In this document: positions 33,714 to 42,186 of the stretch, piece after piece | Position numbering within the stretch: position 1 is the stretch's first letter | How the letters are laid out: each line of letters starts with the position of its first letter | Origin: Runella aurantiaca | GTDB lineage: Bacteria > Bacteroidota > Bacteroidia > Cytophagales > Spirosomataceae | Direction: 5' to 3' | NCBI RefSeq assembly: GCF_003339505.1 | Contig: NZ_QPIW01000028.1 | Coordinates: 26,299 to 90,298, forward strand | DNA: 64,000 nucleotides | Notes under the pieces: model-generated | What the model saw: the letters and a program-made list of their open reading frames with translations, nothing else | The model's database searches: none | Told to the model about the DNA's origin: nothing | Position numbers and translations under genes: made by a program

Positions 33714-34814
33714 ATGCCATCATACATCACATCAATCGGAACAGCTGTCCCTGAAAACTGCATCGAACAATCTTCCATTGCTGACTTTATGGTTCGGGCT
33801 TCGCAGTTAGATGCAAATGAGGCACGTAAACTCAGGGTATTGTATCGAAGCACTAAAATCAGGAAACGCTATTCCGTATTGAACGACTACGGCAAAACCG
33901 AAAACTTTGACTTTTACCCTAATACCGTTGACTTAGAGCCATTTCCGAGTGTATCTCAACGGATGTTGGCCTATCGACAACATGCCCTGCCGCTGGCCCT
34001 GAAAGCCGTAAAAGCCGCATTAACGCACAGCAATGAAGTTTTAAAGACCCCTGATTTTACGCACCTCATTACCGTAAGTTGCACAGGTTTATACGCTCCA
34101 GGATTGGACATTGAGTTGGTTCATGCATTGGGTTTATCTCGACAAGTCCAGCGAACCTCCATCAATTTCATGGGCTGCTACGGTGCATTTAACGGGCTCA
34201 AAATGGCCAACACCATTGTGCAGGCCGACCCGCAAGCCAAAGTTTTATTGGTCTGTATTGAATTGTGTACGCTGCATTTTCAGAAAAAAATCGACGACAA
34301 CTACCTGTTATCCAATGCCCTATTTGCCGACGGAGCCGCCGCTGTTATCATTGAAGGACAGCCTAAACAGCTGTCGCTAGAGATGCAGTCTTTCCATTGT
34401 GATTTACTATTTGAAGGCCGCAATGACATGGCTTGGCACGTCGGTGATTTTGGGTTTGAAATGGTGCTGAGTTCGTACATACCACGTTTGGTCAAAGGTG
34501 GACTTGGGGAACTAATGAGTCAACTGCAAAAAAATACCGCATTACCCGCCTTTGATTTTTACGCTATTCACCCAGGGGGGCGGGCCATTCTGGAAGCCGC
34601 CGAAAGCCAGCTCGGACTCACCCCAGAAGACAATCGTTATGCCTACGAGGTTTTGAACGATTACGGCAATATGTCGTCGTGTACGGTTTTATTTGTTTTA
34701 CAAAAATTGCTTCAGGAACGCACCCCAAAAGAGGTGGGCAAACATATTTTCAGCTGTGCTTTCGGGCCAGGGCTAACGCTCGAAACGGGTATCTTCAAAA
34801 TAGCAATAAGCTAA
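33714..34814 (+). CDS. Type III polyketide synthase (chalcone/stilbene synthase family)
   Basis: A 366-residue thiolase-fold homodimeric synthase that extends an acyl-CoA starter with malonyl-CoA. The catalytic triad is visible: Cys155 in NFMGCYGAFNGL, His286 in YAIHPGGRAILEA, and Asn319 in LNDYGNMSSCT. The C-terminal AFGPGLTLETGIF matches the GFGPG loop of the family. No methyltransferase, oxidase or prenyltransferase flanks it, so the product (an alkylresorcinol, pyrone or similar) cannot be predicted. The downstream CPBP-protease gene is on the same strand after a 73-bp gap. Confidence 0.92.
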   Translation: MPSYITSIGTAVPENCIEQSSIADFMVRASQLDANEARKLRVLYRSTKIRKRYSVLNDYGKTENFDFYPNTVDLEPFPSVSQRMLAYRQHALPLALKAVKAALTHSNEVLKTPDFTHLITVSCTGLYAPGLDIELVHALGLSRQVQRTSINFMGCYGAFNGLKMANTIVQADPQAKVLLVCIELCTLHFQKKIDDNYLLSNALFADGAAAVIIEGQPKQLSLEMQSFHCDLLFEGRNDMAWHVGDFGFEMVLSSYIPRLVKGGLGELMSQLQKNTALPAFDFYAIHPGGRAILEAAESQLGLTPEDNRYAYEVLNDYGNMSSCTVLFVLQKLLQERTPKEVGKHIFSCAFGPGLTLETGIFKIAIS

Positions 34815-34887
34815 AGCTGAGATTTTTTAGGTAACCAATAGCCCAATTGATTTTCCAGTAGTACTAGTACTGTCTGAAAATCAATTC

Positions 34888-36057
34888 ATGAAAGAAACCT
34901 CTGCTTCTTACCCCAAAGCCCTCTTGCGTAGTGCTGCCTTAACACTGCTGCTTTTCGGGCTTTTTTTATTGACCAACTGGAAACTTTCGGTCAAGGAGTT
35001 GATGCTCTCAAGTCCCTACTTTTTGGTCATTTATTTCATGCTTTTTACCGTAGGCAAGCCGAATGTTGTAACGTACTGGAAAGAATCGCTCCAAGAAAAG
35101 CCCGAAAAGGCGGTTATTTTTCCGCTGATTTTAATCGGGGTACTCTACACTTATTTAATGGTTCATGGACATACACCTTTTAAAGGTTCGGCGGGTTTGT
35201 TCATTTTCTATTTGTTGTTTCCAGTGCTGGGGTTTTTAGCCTTCCAAAAAACAGCCCTACCCGTTACTTGGTTCGACATTGTATTTGTATTATTGATTGT
35301 TATCCCCGCCACAAGTATGTCCTTTGGAGTGGGGACATCGTTGCCTTTCAATGGCTCGGGGTTCAGCAACGCCATGCGTTTAGTGATTATGATTTCGACC
35401 GTGTATAGTTTCAATTACATCCGAAACCTCCCCGATGTGGGCTTTTATCCGAGCTTCCGTTGGCAATCTCTCTTTACGGCACTTTGGGTATGGTTGGCTT
35501 TTGTGGGGTTGGTCGCGCTTTTGGGCTATTTTGGAAATTTTCTAAATCTCGATGGGCACGACCTCCTATCCACTGAATTTGCTTACGAATGGGTCAAAGA
35601 TTTCGTGCGTATTTTTGTGGGTACGGCGTTGTTTGAAGAGTTGTTTCTGCGTGGTTTACTTCAAAATATGCTTTCGAAAAAGATAACACAAAGCGGAAAA
35701 TGGCCTATGTACTGGAAGTGGGGATTTGCCCTTTTTATCGTGTTGTCGTTCGTAACGGGCTATTTTGTTCAACTCAAAATGGCTTGGTTTCCCGTACTTA
35801 TAACGGTGTTAGTTTTTATAGCAGCGTATCTTATTGAGAAGCAACAAGCTGGTATTCAAGGCCTCTACACTTCATTGGCCATTACGAGCATCTTTTTTGG
35901 CTTGGTTCATTTTCATTCGGGCTCTTTGCTTTTTGTGGGCTTGGCCAGCATCGCCGGTTGGGCTTATGGGTATACGTACATGAAAACCAACAGCGTCTTT
36001 TATGCGGCGTTGGTACATGCACTGGTTAATTCTTCAGAATTTCTTTTTCATATTTAA
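34888..36057 (+). CDS. CPBP-family intramembrane glutamic endopeptidase
   Basis: A 389-residue multi-pass membrane protein with roughly nine hydrophobic segments. The family motifs are in the C-terminal half: FEELFLRGLLQNM (the EExxxR motif), FFGLVHFHSG with the first active-site His, and ALVHALVNSSEF with the second His and Asn. CPBP proteases are related to the Rce1 CAAX protease and bacteriocin-immunity proteins. The N-terminal half adds extra helices. The substrate is unknown; the type III PKS upstream gives no clear functional link. Confidence 0.88.
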   Translation: MKETSASYPKALLRSAALTLLLFGLFLLTNWKLSVKELMLSSPYFLVIYFMLFTVGKPNVVTYWKESLQEKPEKAVIFPLILIGVLYTYLMVHGHTPFKGSAGLFIFYLLFPVLGFLAFQKTALPVTWFDIVFVLLIVIPATSMSFGVGTSLPFNGSGFSNAMRLVIMISTVYSFNYIRNLPDVGFYPSFRWQSLFTALWVWLAFVGLVALLGYFGNFLNLDGHDLLSTEFAYEWVKDFVRIFVGTALFEELFLRGLLQNMLSKKITQSGKWPMYWKWGFALFIVLSFVTGYFVQLKMAWFPVLITVLVFIAAYLIEKQQAGIQGLYTSLAITSIFFGLVHFHSGSLLFVGLASIAGWAYGYTYMKTNSVFYAALVHALVNSSEFLFHI

Positions 36058-36142
36058 CTAAGATAATCACGCAGAGAAGCAAATGGGCAAAGGCGCGGGG
36101 TTTTTAATTTCTTTGCGCCTTTGTTTGACAAATAATAGACGA

Positions 36143-37903
36143 ATGAGAAAAGTACTACAAAAAGTCGCCAAATTTTTGGCCTATGCATTGGTCTTTTTAG
36201 CGGTCTTTGGCTATTTCTATTTTATTCTCCCTTTTTGGGGAATGCCTTTCAATGCACAACGGCACGGCAACCCACCTCTGACACCTGCATGGGCGTTGGA
36301 ATGTTGGTTGTGGGAGGATGACCAAAACACGGCCGCCTACGCCGATTCGCTACTTGCGGGCTACCGCAAATACGATATTCCTGTCCGTACCTTGTTGATT
36401 GATAGCCCTTGGAGCCTCCGATACAATGATTTTGAGACAGATACAAGCCGTTATCCAAATCACAAAAAATGGTTCATGGGCTTGCAAGACCAAGGCTATC
36501 GAGTGGTGTTATGGATGACTTCTATGGTCGACAGTTACAGCAAAGACACTAAAATTCAAGAATCAGGAGAATTTTACCAAACTGCCAAAGAGAATGGCTA
36601 TTTGGTGGGAAATGGCAACGAAATCAAGTGGTGGAAAGGCAAAGGCGGGTTTATTGATTATACCCACCCTGAGGCAAAACAATGGTGGCAGAACATGCAA
36701 CAAAAAGTCCTAAAATACGGCATCGACGGTTGGAAATTGGACGGTACCGCTACCCTTTTTCGGAACCAACTCGGCCCCATTCCTTTTCTATACCAAAAAG
36801 CCCATTCTGGTTGGCTGACTACGCGCCAATACATGGACTTGTACTACCGCGAAGAATACGCCAACGGCCTACGAACCAACCCTGAATTTGTGACCTTGGC
36901 CCGTGCCATGGACCGAGGGTTTCATCCCGAAGGATTTGCGCCCATTGATGCTTCACCCGTCAATTGGGTAGGCGACCAAAAGCATCATTGGAAAAGTAAA
37001 AGTCAAACACCCGCCCAGGGCGAAGCTCAAAAAGACATTGCGTTGGAAGGCGTACAGGGCTTTGAATCGGCGATTGAAAGTATCTTAAAAAGCGCCAAGT
37101 TAGGGTACAGTGTTATTGGTTCTGACGTGGCGGGCTTTTCGGGAGATTCTATCCCCGCCCGCTTGTACATTCGCTGGGCGCAATTTTCCACCTTTTGCGG
37201 ATTGTTTCTCAACGGCGGACATGGCGAACGGGCGCTTTGGAAAAGAAGCCCTCAAGAACTCGAAATCATCCGCCGTTTTTCATGGCTGCATACCGAATTA
37301 GTACCCTACATGTACAGCTACGTAGTCTCGGCGCATCGCGGTGGCACGCGACTCCAACGACCGATTGAGGGGAAATACCACTACTTATTTGGTGATAATC
37401 TGTTTGTTGCACCGATTTACAAAGATGAATTAGAAAATGAAATCCATTTGCCAGAAGGGCAATGGCGGTATTGGTTTGACGACAAAGAAGTAATCTCGGG
37501 GCCAAAAACGTTTACTAAAAAGTTTTCCCTTGAAGAATTTCCTGTATACGTAAAAGAAGGAGCCATTATTCCACTCCACATCCAACGCGCCTATACGGGC
37601 ATTGGCGATTCTACCGCGGCCAATTACCTCACATGGCTCATTTATCCCAAAGGAAAAAGTGAATTTACGGTTTACGACACCAAAGACCAGACGCCTACGA
37701 CGCTGATTGTAAACCAACAAGCCAATGTATTAAATTTACAATTTAAGGGCAAAAAGCTCCCTTCTATATTAACAATTCATGCTCCTGAGCGACCTAAAAA
37801 GATAACCTTAGGTAGAAAAGAAGTCTCTTTTCAATATGATTTTAAAAAACAAAAACTAAGTTTTAAAACAGACATAATCGGCGAAGCGAAAGTTTGGTGG
37901 TAG
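36143..37903 (+). CDS. Glycoside hydrolase family 31 enzyme
   Basis: The ATG at 36143 gives 586 residues beginning MRKVLQKVAKFLAYALVFLA, an N-terminal signal or anchor; the open frame starts 20 codons earlier. The TIM barrel carries the nucleophile Asp200 (GWKLDGT) and the acid/base Asp328 (GSDVAGFSGD). Substrate-site blocks LLIDSPWSLRYNDFE, GYRVVLWMTSMVD and FLNGGHGERALW are present, followed by beta domains. GH31 includes alpha-glucosidases, alpha-xylosidases and sulfoquinovosidases. The unusual SPWSLRYNDFE segment suggests a divergent subfamily, so specificity is open. It converges with the antiporter gene with 10 bp between stops. Confidence 0.88.
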   Translation: MRKVLQKVAKFLAYALVFLAVFGYFYFILPFWGMPFNAQRHGNPPLTPAWALECWLWEDDQNTAAYADSLLAGYRKYDIPVRTLLIDSPWSLRYNDFETDTSRYPNHKKWFMGLQDQGYRVVLWMTSMVDSYSKDTKIQESGEFYQTAKENGYLVGNGNEIKWWKGKGGFIDYTHPEAKQWWQNMQQKVLKYGIDGWKLDGTATLFRNQLGPIPFLYQKAHSGWLTTRQYMDLYYREEYANGLRTNPEFVTLARAMDRGFHPEGFAPIDASPVNWVGDQKHHWKSKSQTPAQGEAQKDIALEGVQGFESAIESILKSAKLGYSVIGSDVAGFSGDSIPARLYIRWAQFSTFCGLFLNGGHGERALWKRSPQELEIIRRFSWLHTELVPYMYSYVVSAHRGGTRLQRPIEGKYHYLFGDNLFVAPIYKDELENEIHLPEGQWRYWFDDKEVISGPKTFTKKFSLEEFPVYVKEGAIIPLHIQRAYTGIGDSTAANYLTWLIYPKGKSEFTVYDTKDQTPTTLIVNQQANVLNLQFKGKKLPSILTIHAPERPKKITLGRKEVSFQYDFKKQKLSFKTDIIGEAKVWW

Positions 37904-37913
37904 CGTATCTACT

Positions 37914-39497
37914 TCACTCATTCAACCTAGCTTCTTCCAAATCTAGTTCGTATTCTTTGTTCCTGAGCAACTCATCGGAGTAGTGTTTTTCATTGCGTAG
38001 TTTATAGAGTTCGCTTCTGCGAATGGCGACGAGCTCCAGTAACATCCGACGGTATTTGGGCAAAAAATGCGGAGTTGCTAATTCTTTTTCTTCCTTCAAC
38101 AGCTTGCGGTTGGCAATTTCGACCATGCGTTCGTAGCGGTCTTTGATGCGGGTGTAGGCGTCAATGGAATTGAGCTCGTCGGGGTAATTGGTTTGAAGAT
38201 GGTTTAACGCGGCTTCGGCCAAACGCAAACGTATCACGATTTCTTGCTCTTTATCATCGCCTTCTTCCTCCTTGATATCCAGCCATTTAATAATGGAAGT
38301 GAGACTTAACCCCTGAAATACCAACGTAAACAAAATAACCACAAAGGTGATAAACAGGAGCAAGTCACGGTGGGGAAACGCTAATCCATTGGTCAATGTC
38401 AACGGCACGGCAAGCGCCGACGCCAGAGAAACTACCCCCCGCATACCACTCCAAGCAATCAGAAATTCGTTTTCCCACTTCATCCTTTTCTCTTTTTTAG
38501 ACAAACGACAAGATAGATAAGCCCCAGAAAACACCCAAACTATCCGCACGATGACGGTTACAACACTGATAATCAAGGCATAGAAAACCAGCTCAATGAT
38601 GGTATACTGTTCCAGACCAGTGATGATTTGGGGGAGTTGCAGGCCAATCAGAATGAATACCAGCCCATTGAGCATAAAAATCAGCGCTTCCCAAACGGAG
38701 TACGCCTGAATACGACTGTTATACGTAAAAATTTCGTGGGAACGAAAGCTCAGAAATAACCCACCACTCACCACCGCCATCACCCCCGAAAAATGATAAT
38801 GTTCGGCGGCGATGTACATCAAATAAGGAGAAATAATCGTGAGAGCGGTGTCGATACTTGGCGTAGTAGGCAAATATTTATGGACAAAATACAGTACGTT
38901 AGCAATGCCGAGACCAATGGCGATGCCCAGCCCAGCCACCATAAAAAAATCAGTGGTGGCTTTGGCAAACGTAAACTGCCCCGTCAGCGCAGCAGCGAGG
39001 GCAAAACGGAAAACAATGAGCGACGAGGCGTCATTAATCAGACTTTCGCCTTCCAAAATCGTTACTACCCGCTTAGGAACCTTGATGCCTTGCAAAACCG
39101 ACGTAGCCGCCACGGCATCGGGCGGCGAAATAATACCGCCCAATAAAAAGCCCAAAGCGAGAGGGAAGTTAGGAATAAGCCAGTGTGCTATCAACGCAAC
39201 GGCCGTCGATGTAAAAAACACCAATCCAAAGGCCAACATACTGATGGACCTACGTGCCGCCCAAAAATCTCGCCATGAGGTGTTCCAAGCCGCCGCGTAT
39301 AAAATAGGCGGTAAAAAAAGCAGAAAAACAATATCGGGATGAAGGCTTACGTGAGGTATGCCAGGAATAACACCAATCAGCAAACCCATAATAACTAAGA
39401 AAATGGGGTACGAAATTTTAAGTTTCTCGCTCAACATCGAGAGCATCGAAACCGCAAAAAGAAGCGAAACAATCAACAATAGATTTTCCTGAATCAT
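37914..39497 (-). CDS. Na+/H+ antiporter, CPA1 family
   Basis: A 527-residue protein with about twelve membrane helices (~1-410) and a cytoplasmic C-terminal helical tail. The ion-binding signature GGIISPPDAVAATSVLQG holds the Asp of the exchange site, and GESLINDASSLIVFRFAL is the conserved ND motif; the WSGMRGVVSLASALAVPL block is also diagnostic. It exports Na+ or K+ in exchange for protons across the inner membrane, serving pH and salt homeostasis. It is a single-gene unit. Confidence 0.92.
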   Translation of the reverse strand: MIQENLLLIVSLLFAVSMLSMLSEKLKISYPIFLVIMGLLIGVIPGIPHVSLHPDIVFLLFLPPILYAAAWNTSWRDFWAARRSISMLAFGLVFFTSTAVALIAHWLIPNFPLALGFLLGGIISPPDAVAATSVLQGIKVPKRVVTILEGESLINDASSLIVFRFALAAALTGQFTFAKATTDFFMVAGLGIAIGLGIANVLYFVHKYLPTTPSIDTALTIISPYLMYIAAEHYHFSGVMAVVSGGLFLSFRSHEIFTYNSRIQAYSVWEALIFMLNGLVFILIGLQLPQIITGLEQYTIIELVFYALIISVVTVIVRIVWVFSGAYLSCRLSKKEKRMKWENEFLIAWSGMRGVVSLASALAVPLTLTNGLAFPHRDLLLFITFVVILFTLVFQGLSLTSIIKWLDIKEEEGDDKEQEIVIRLRLAEAALNHLQTNYPDELNSIDAYTRIKDRYERMVEIANRKLLKEEKELATPHFLPKYRRMLLELVAIRRSELYKLRNEKHYSDELLRNKEYELDLEEARLNE

Positions 39498-39757
39498 ATA
39501 GGCTATAAATTGGTAATAATCACTGGGCGTTTTTGCAAGAATAAAACAAAGAAAGTTCTAACATAGCCAAATTATGAACAAAGCCAACGTTTTGAACAGC
39601 ACATATTTCTAAAGATAGCAAACTGGGTAATGCCGCGCAAATGGGCCTTTCGACAATCCCCACTTTGCGTACTTTATTCCCCAATGACTTCGAAAGAGCG
39701 AATGGATTGCTTTTTTACAAATCTTTGAGTATCTTTCACTATCAATCTATACGCAAA

Positions 39758-39877
39758 ATGAATAATATCTTCAGGGGGTTACTGGCCGGGTACGGCGCAA
39801 AAAAATTAGGCGGCGGTTGTTTCAGTACTGTCCTCATTTTCATTGTACTTTGGTATGTATTGGGACAATGCAGCTAA
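39758..39877 (+). CDS. 39-residue membrane protein, function unknown
   Basis: The ATG at 39758 gives MNNIFRGLLAGYGAKKLGGG followed by a hydrophobic helix (CFSTVLIFIVLWYVLGQCS). The open frame extends further upstream, but this start gives a compact single-pass protein. The GAKKLGGGCFST motif looks like a conserved small Bacteroidota protein, from memory only. A terminator lies directly downstream. Confidence 0.5.
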   Translation: MNNIFRGLLAGYGAKKLGGGCFSTVLIFIVLWYVLGQCS

Positions 39878-39900
39878 AAAAAACATTCCATTTTAAACCC

Positions 39901-39927
39901 AAACCCCGCTCCTTTTGGGCGGGGTTT
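39901..39927 (+). terminator. Terminator after the 39-residue gene
   Basis: AAACCCCGC (39901-39909) pairs with GCGGGGTTT (39919-39927), followed by more T residues. Classic intrinsic terminator form. Confidence 0.8.
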
Positions 39928-40112
39928 TTTGTTGCTCATTTTTCCACGCAAAAAAACCAAAAGTTGATTTCCGTTTATCCATCAATAAAGGACGAAAATC
40001 CAGTTTTTTACAAACCTTTTTTAGGCACAGTTCGTTGTTTAAGTTAAATAGATTGATCATTCAACAAAACAGTGTGGTTAATCCTTCTCCACGACAACAG
40101 ACTTCATTTTTC

Positions 40113-40748
40113 ATGGAAAAAGCCGAAAAAATCCGAAAAACATACGTTGAGTACGTGCTCGACCACGGTCAACCTCCCGCCTCTTTTTATGCCTTTGCCA
40201 AAAAACTCAAAATGACCGAGGGGGAATTGTACGAATTTTATACTTCGTTTGAGTCCATCGACATGGATTTGTGGGTTTCTTTCTTTCAACAAGCCCGCAC
40301 CAACGCCGAAAATGACCCTACGTATCAGGGCTATTCAGTACGCGAAAAACTATTGGCCTTTTATTACACCTGGGTAGAAGTGCTAAAATCAAACCGCAGT
40401 TTTGTGACCTACAGTTATCGCAAACTTCCGCAGCCCATCGCCACCAAAAACCCACCAGAATTACGTCCTTTTAAGGAAGCTTTTATCACTTACGCCCACG
40501 ATTTGATGTATGAAGGCCGCGAAAGTCGCGAGATTGTGGTCCGCCCCTACGTATCAAACCGTTATCCGGAAGCCGTTTGGCTCAATACATTATATCTTTT
40601 GGACTTTTGGGTAAAAGATACAAGCCGCAATTTTGAATTGACCGACACCGCCATCGAAAAAACCGTTAACACCGCCTTTGACCTCATGGGAAGATCCCTC
40701 GTTGATACGGTCGTTGACTTAGCCAAATTTGTCTATCAAAATAGATAA
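40113..40748 (+). CDS. TetR-family regulator paired with an ABC1 kinase
   Basis: The ATG at 40113 gives 211 residues beginning MEKAEKIRKTYVEYVLDHGQ; the frame opens earlier but without a family-like start. The N-terminal ~50 residues form a TetR-type HTH (SFYAFAKKLKMTEGELYEFY is the recognition region) and the rest is a helical ligand domain. It is 18 bases upstream of the ABC1-kinase gene on the same strand, a pairing I recall from many Bacteroidota. It may regulate the pair in response to a lipid or quinone signal; that is an inference. Confidence 0.78.
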   Translation: MEKAEKIRKTYVEYVLDHGQPPASFYAFAKKLKMTEGELYEFYTSFESIDMDLWVSFFQQARTNAENDPTYQGYSVREKLLAFYYTWVEVLKSNRSFVTYSYRKLPQPIATKNPPELRPFKEAFITYAHDLMYEGRESREIVVRPYVSNRYPEAVWLNTLYLLDFWVKDTSRNFELTDTAIEKTVNTAFDLMGRSLVDTVVDLAKFVYQNR

Positions 40749-40766
40749 GTATTCGTATTCTGTAAT

Positions 40767-42101
40767 ATGAAACAACAAAACAGTATCCCCACCTCCAAAG
40801 TAGCACGGGCCACCCAATTTTTGAAAACGGGCGCCAAAATTGGCGGCAACTACCTGAAATACAACGTCAAAAAAATAATGGATCCCTCCATGACGCGCGA
40901 CGAACTACATCAGGACAACGCTACCGATGTCTATGAATCATTGAGTGAACTGAAAGGCTCCGCCCTCAAAGTAGCCCAAATGTTGAGCATGGACCGCAGC
41001 GTGTTGCCGCGTCAATACGTTGATAAGTTTCAGATGTCGCAATACTCCGCACCACCTCTTTCGGGTCCATTGGTGGTCAAAACATTTCGCGGTTATTTTG
41101 GAAAAGCGCCGCATGAACTATACGACAGCTTTGACATCAACGCCATCAATGCCGCTTCTATCGGACAAGTACACGAGGCGCAAAAAGACGGTAAGCGATT
41201 GGCCGTCAAAATCCAATATCCGGGCGTAGCCGAAAGTATCAGCTCTGACCTAAAAATGGTTAAACCATTGGCAGTCACCTTGTTTGGATTAAATGAAAAA
41301 GATGTAGAGCGCTACACCGAAGAAGTAGAAACCAAGCTATTGGAAGAAACTGACTATGAGCTGGAACTGCGCCGCTCCGTCGAGATTTCGGAAGCATGTA
41401 GCCACATCGAGGGACTTATTTTCCCAAAATACTACCCTCGATTGTCCTCAAAGCGCATTTTGACCATGGATTGGCTCGAAGGGCTTCACTTGAAGGATTT
41501 CTTACAAACCAACCCAACGCAGGAAGCACGTGACCGAATCGGGCAATTATTGTGGGATTTTTATGACCATCAAGTGCACCAACTGCGGCAGGTTCACGCC
41601 GACCCCCACCCTGGAAATTTCCTGATGCGGGCCGACGGTACGATGGGCGTGATTGATTTTGGCTGCGTTAAGGTTATTCCTGACTATTTCTACGACAATT
41701 ATTTTACGCTCATCAATCCAGATACGGTTGATGATGACGCGCTCATCGAAAAGATTTTTTATAACCTCGAATTTTTGGTAAAAGAAGACGGCCCACGCGA
41801 AAAAGCGTTGTTCACCGATTTATTCAAACAGATGATTCGGTTGCTAGGACAGCCCTTCGCCTCCGAAGAATTTGATTTTGGCGATCATTCTTATTTTGAT
41901 ACCGTATATGCTTTTGCCGATGAATTGGCCAAAGTCGAAGAAATCCGTAATTCTAAAGTAGCGCGGGGCTCAAAAGACGGTTTGTACATCAACCGTACCT
42001 ACTTTGGTCTTTATTCGATGCTCAACGAACTCGGCGCCCGCGTTCGGACCAATCGCCCAGAATGGTTGCGAAGCAAAAAACACGAGGTTCAAATCTCCTA
42101 A
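40767..42101 (+). CDS. ABC1/UbiB/AarF-family atypical kinase
   Basis: A 444-residue protein-kinase-like protein related to UbiB and COQ8, which support quinone biosynthesis or lipid handling. The Ala-rich nucleotide loop is INAASIGQVHEAQKDGKRLAV, with the catalytic Lys in VKIQYPG; the catalytic and metal motifs are QVHADPHPGNFLM and VIDFGCV. The family's KxGQ motif appears here as KVAQ (SALKVAQMLSMD). No membrane helix is seen at the C-terminus, unlike UbiB. It is co-transcribed with the TetR gene. Substrate unknown. Confidence 0.9.
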   Translation: MKQQNSIPTSKVARATQFLKTGAKIGGNYLKYNVKKIMDPSMTRDELHQDNATDVYESLSELKGSALKVAQMLSMDRSVLPRQYVDKFQMSQYSAPPLSGPLVVKTFRGYFGKAPHELYDSFDINAINAASIGQVHEAQKDGKRLAVKIQYPGVAESISSDLKMVKPLAVTLFGLNEKDVERYTEEVETKLLEETDYELELRRSVEISEACSHIEGLIFPKYYPRLSSKRILTMDWLEGLHLKDFLQTNPTQEARDRIGQLLWDFYDHQVHQLRQVHADPHPGNFLMRADGTMGVIDFGCVKVIPDYFYDNYFTLINPDTVDDDALIEKIFYNLEFLVKEDGPREKALFTDLFKQMIRLLGQPFASEEFDFGDHSYFDTVYAFADELAKVEEIRNSKVARGSKDGLYINRTYFGLYSMLNELGARVRTNRPEWLRSKKHEVQIS

Positions 42102-42120
42102 AAAACCAAAAGAAAATAAT

Positions 42121-42180
42121 TGACCCCACGCCAGAGGTTTGTAGCGAAGATGTTTCCTAGAAATATCAAGCGTGGGGTCA
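42121..42180. terminator. Long-loop inverted repeat between ABC1 kinase and the apionate-lactonase-like gene
   Basis: TGACCCCACGC (42121-42131) pairs exactly with GCGTGGGGTCA (42170-42180), with a 38-base loop and a run of T following. It lies between convergent genes. The long loop is unusual for a terminator. Confidence 0.6.
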
Positions 42181-42186
42181 GTTTTT

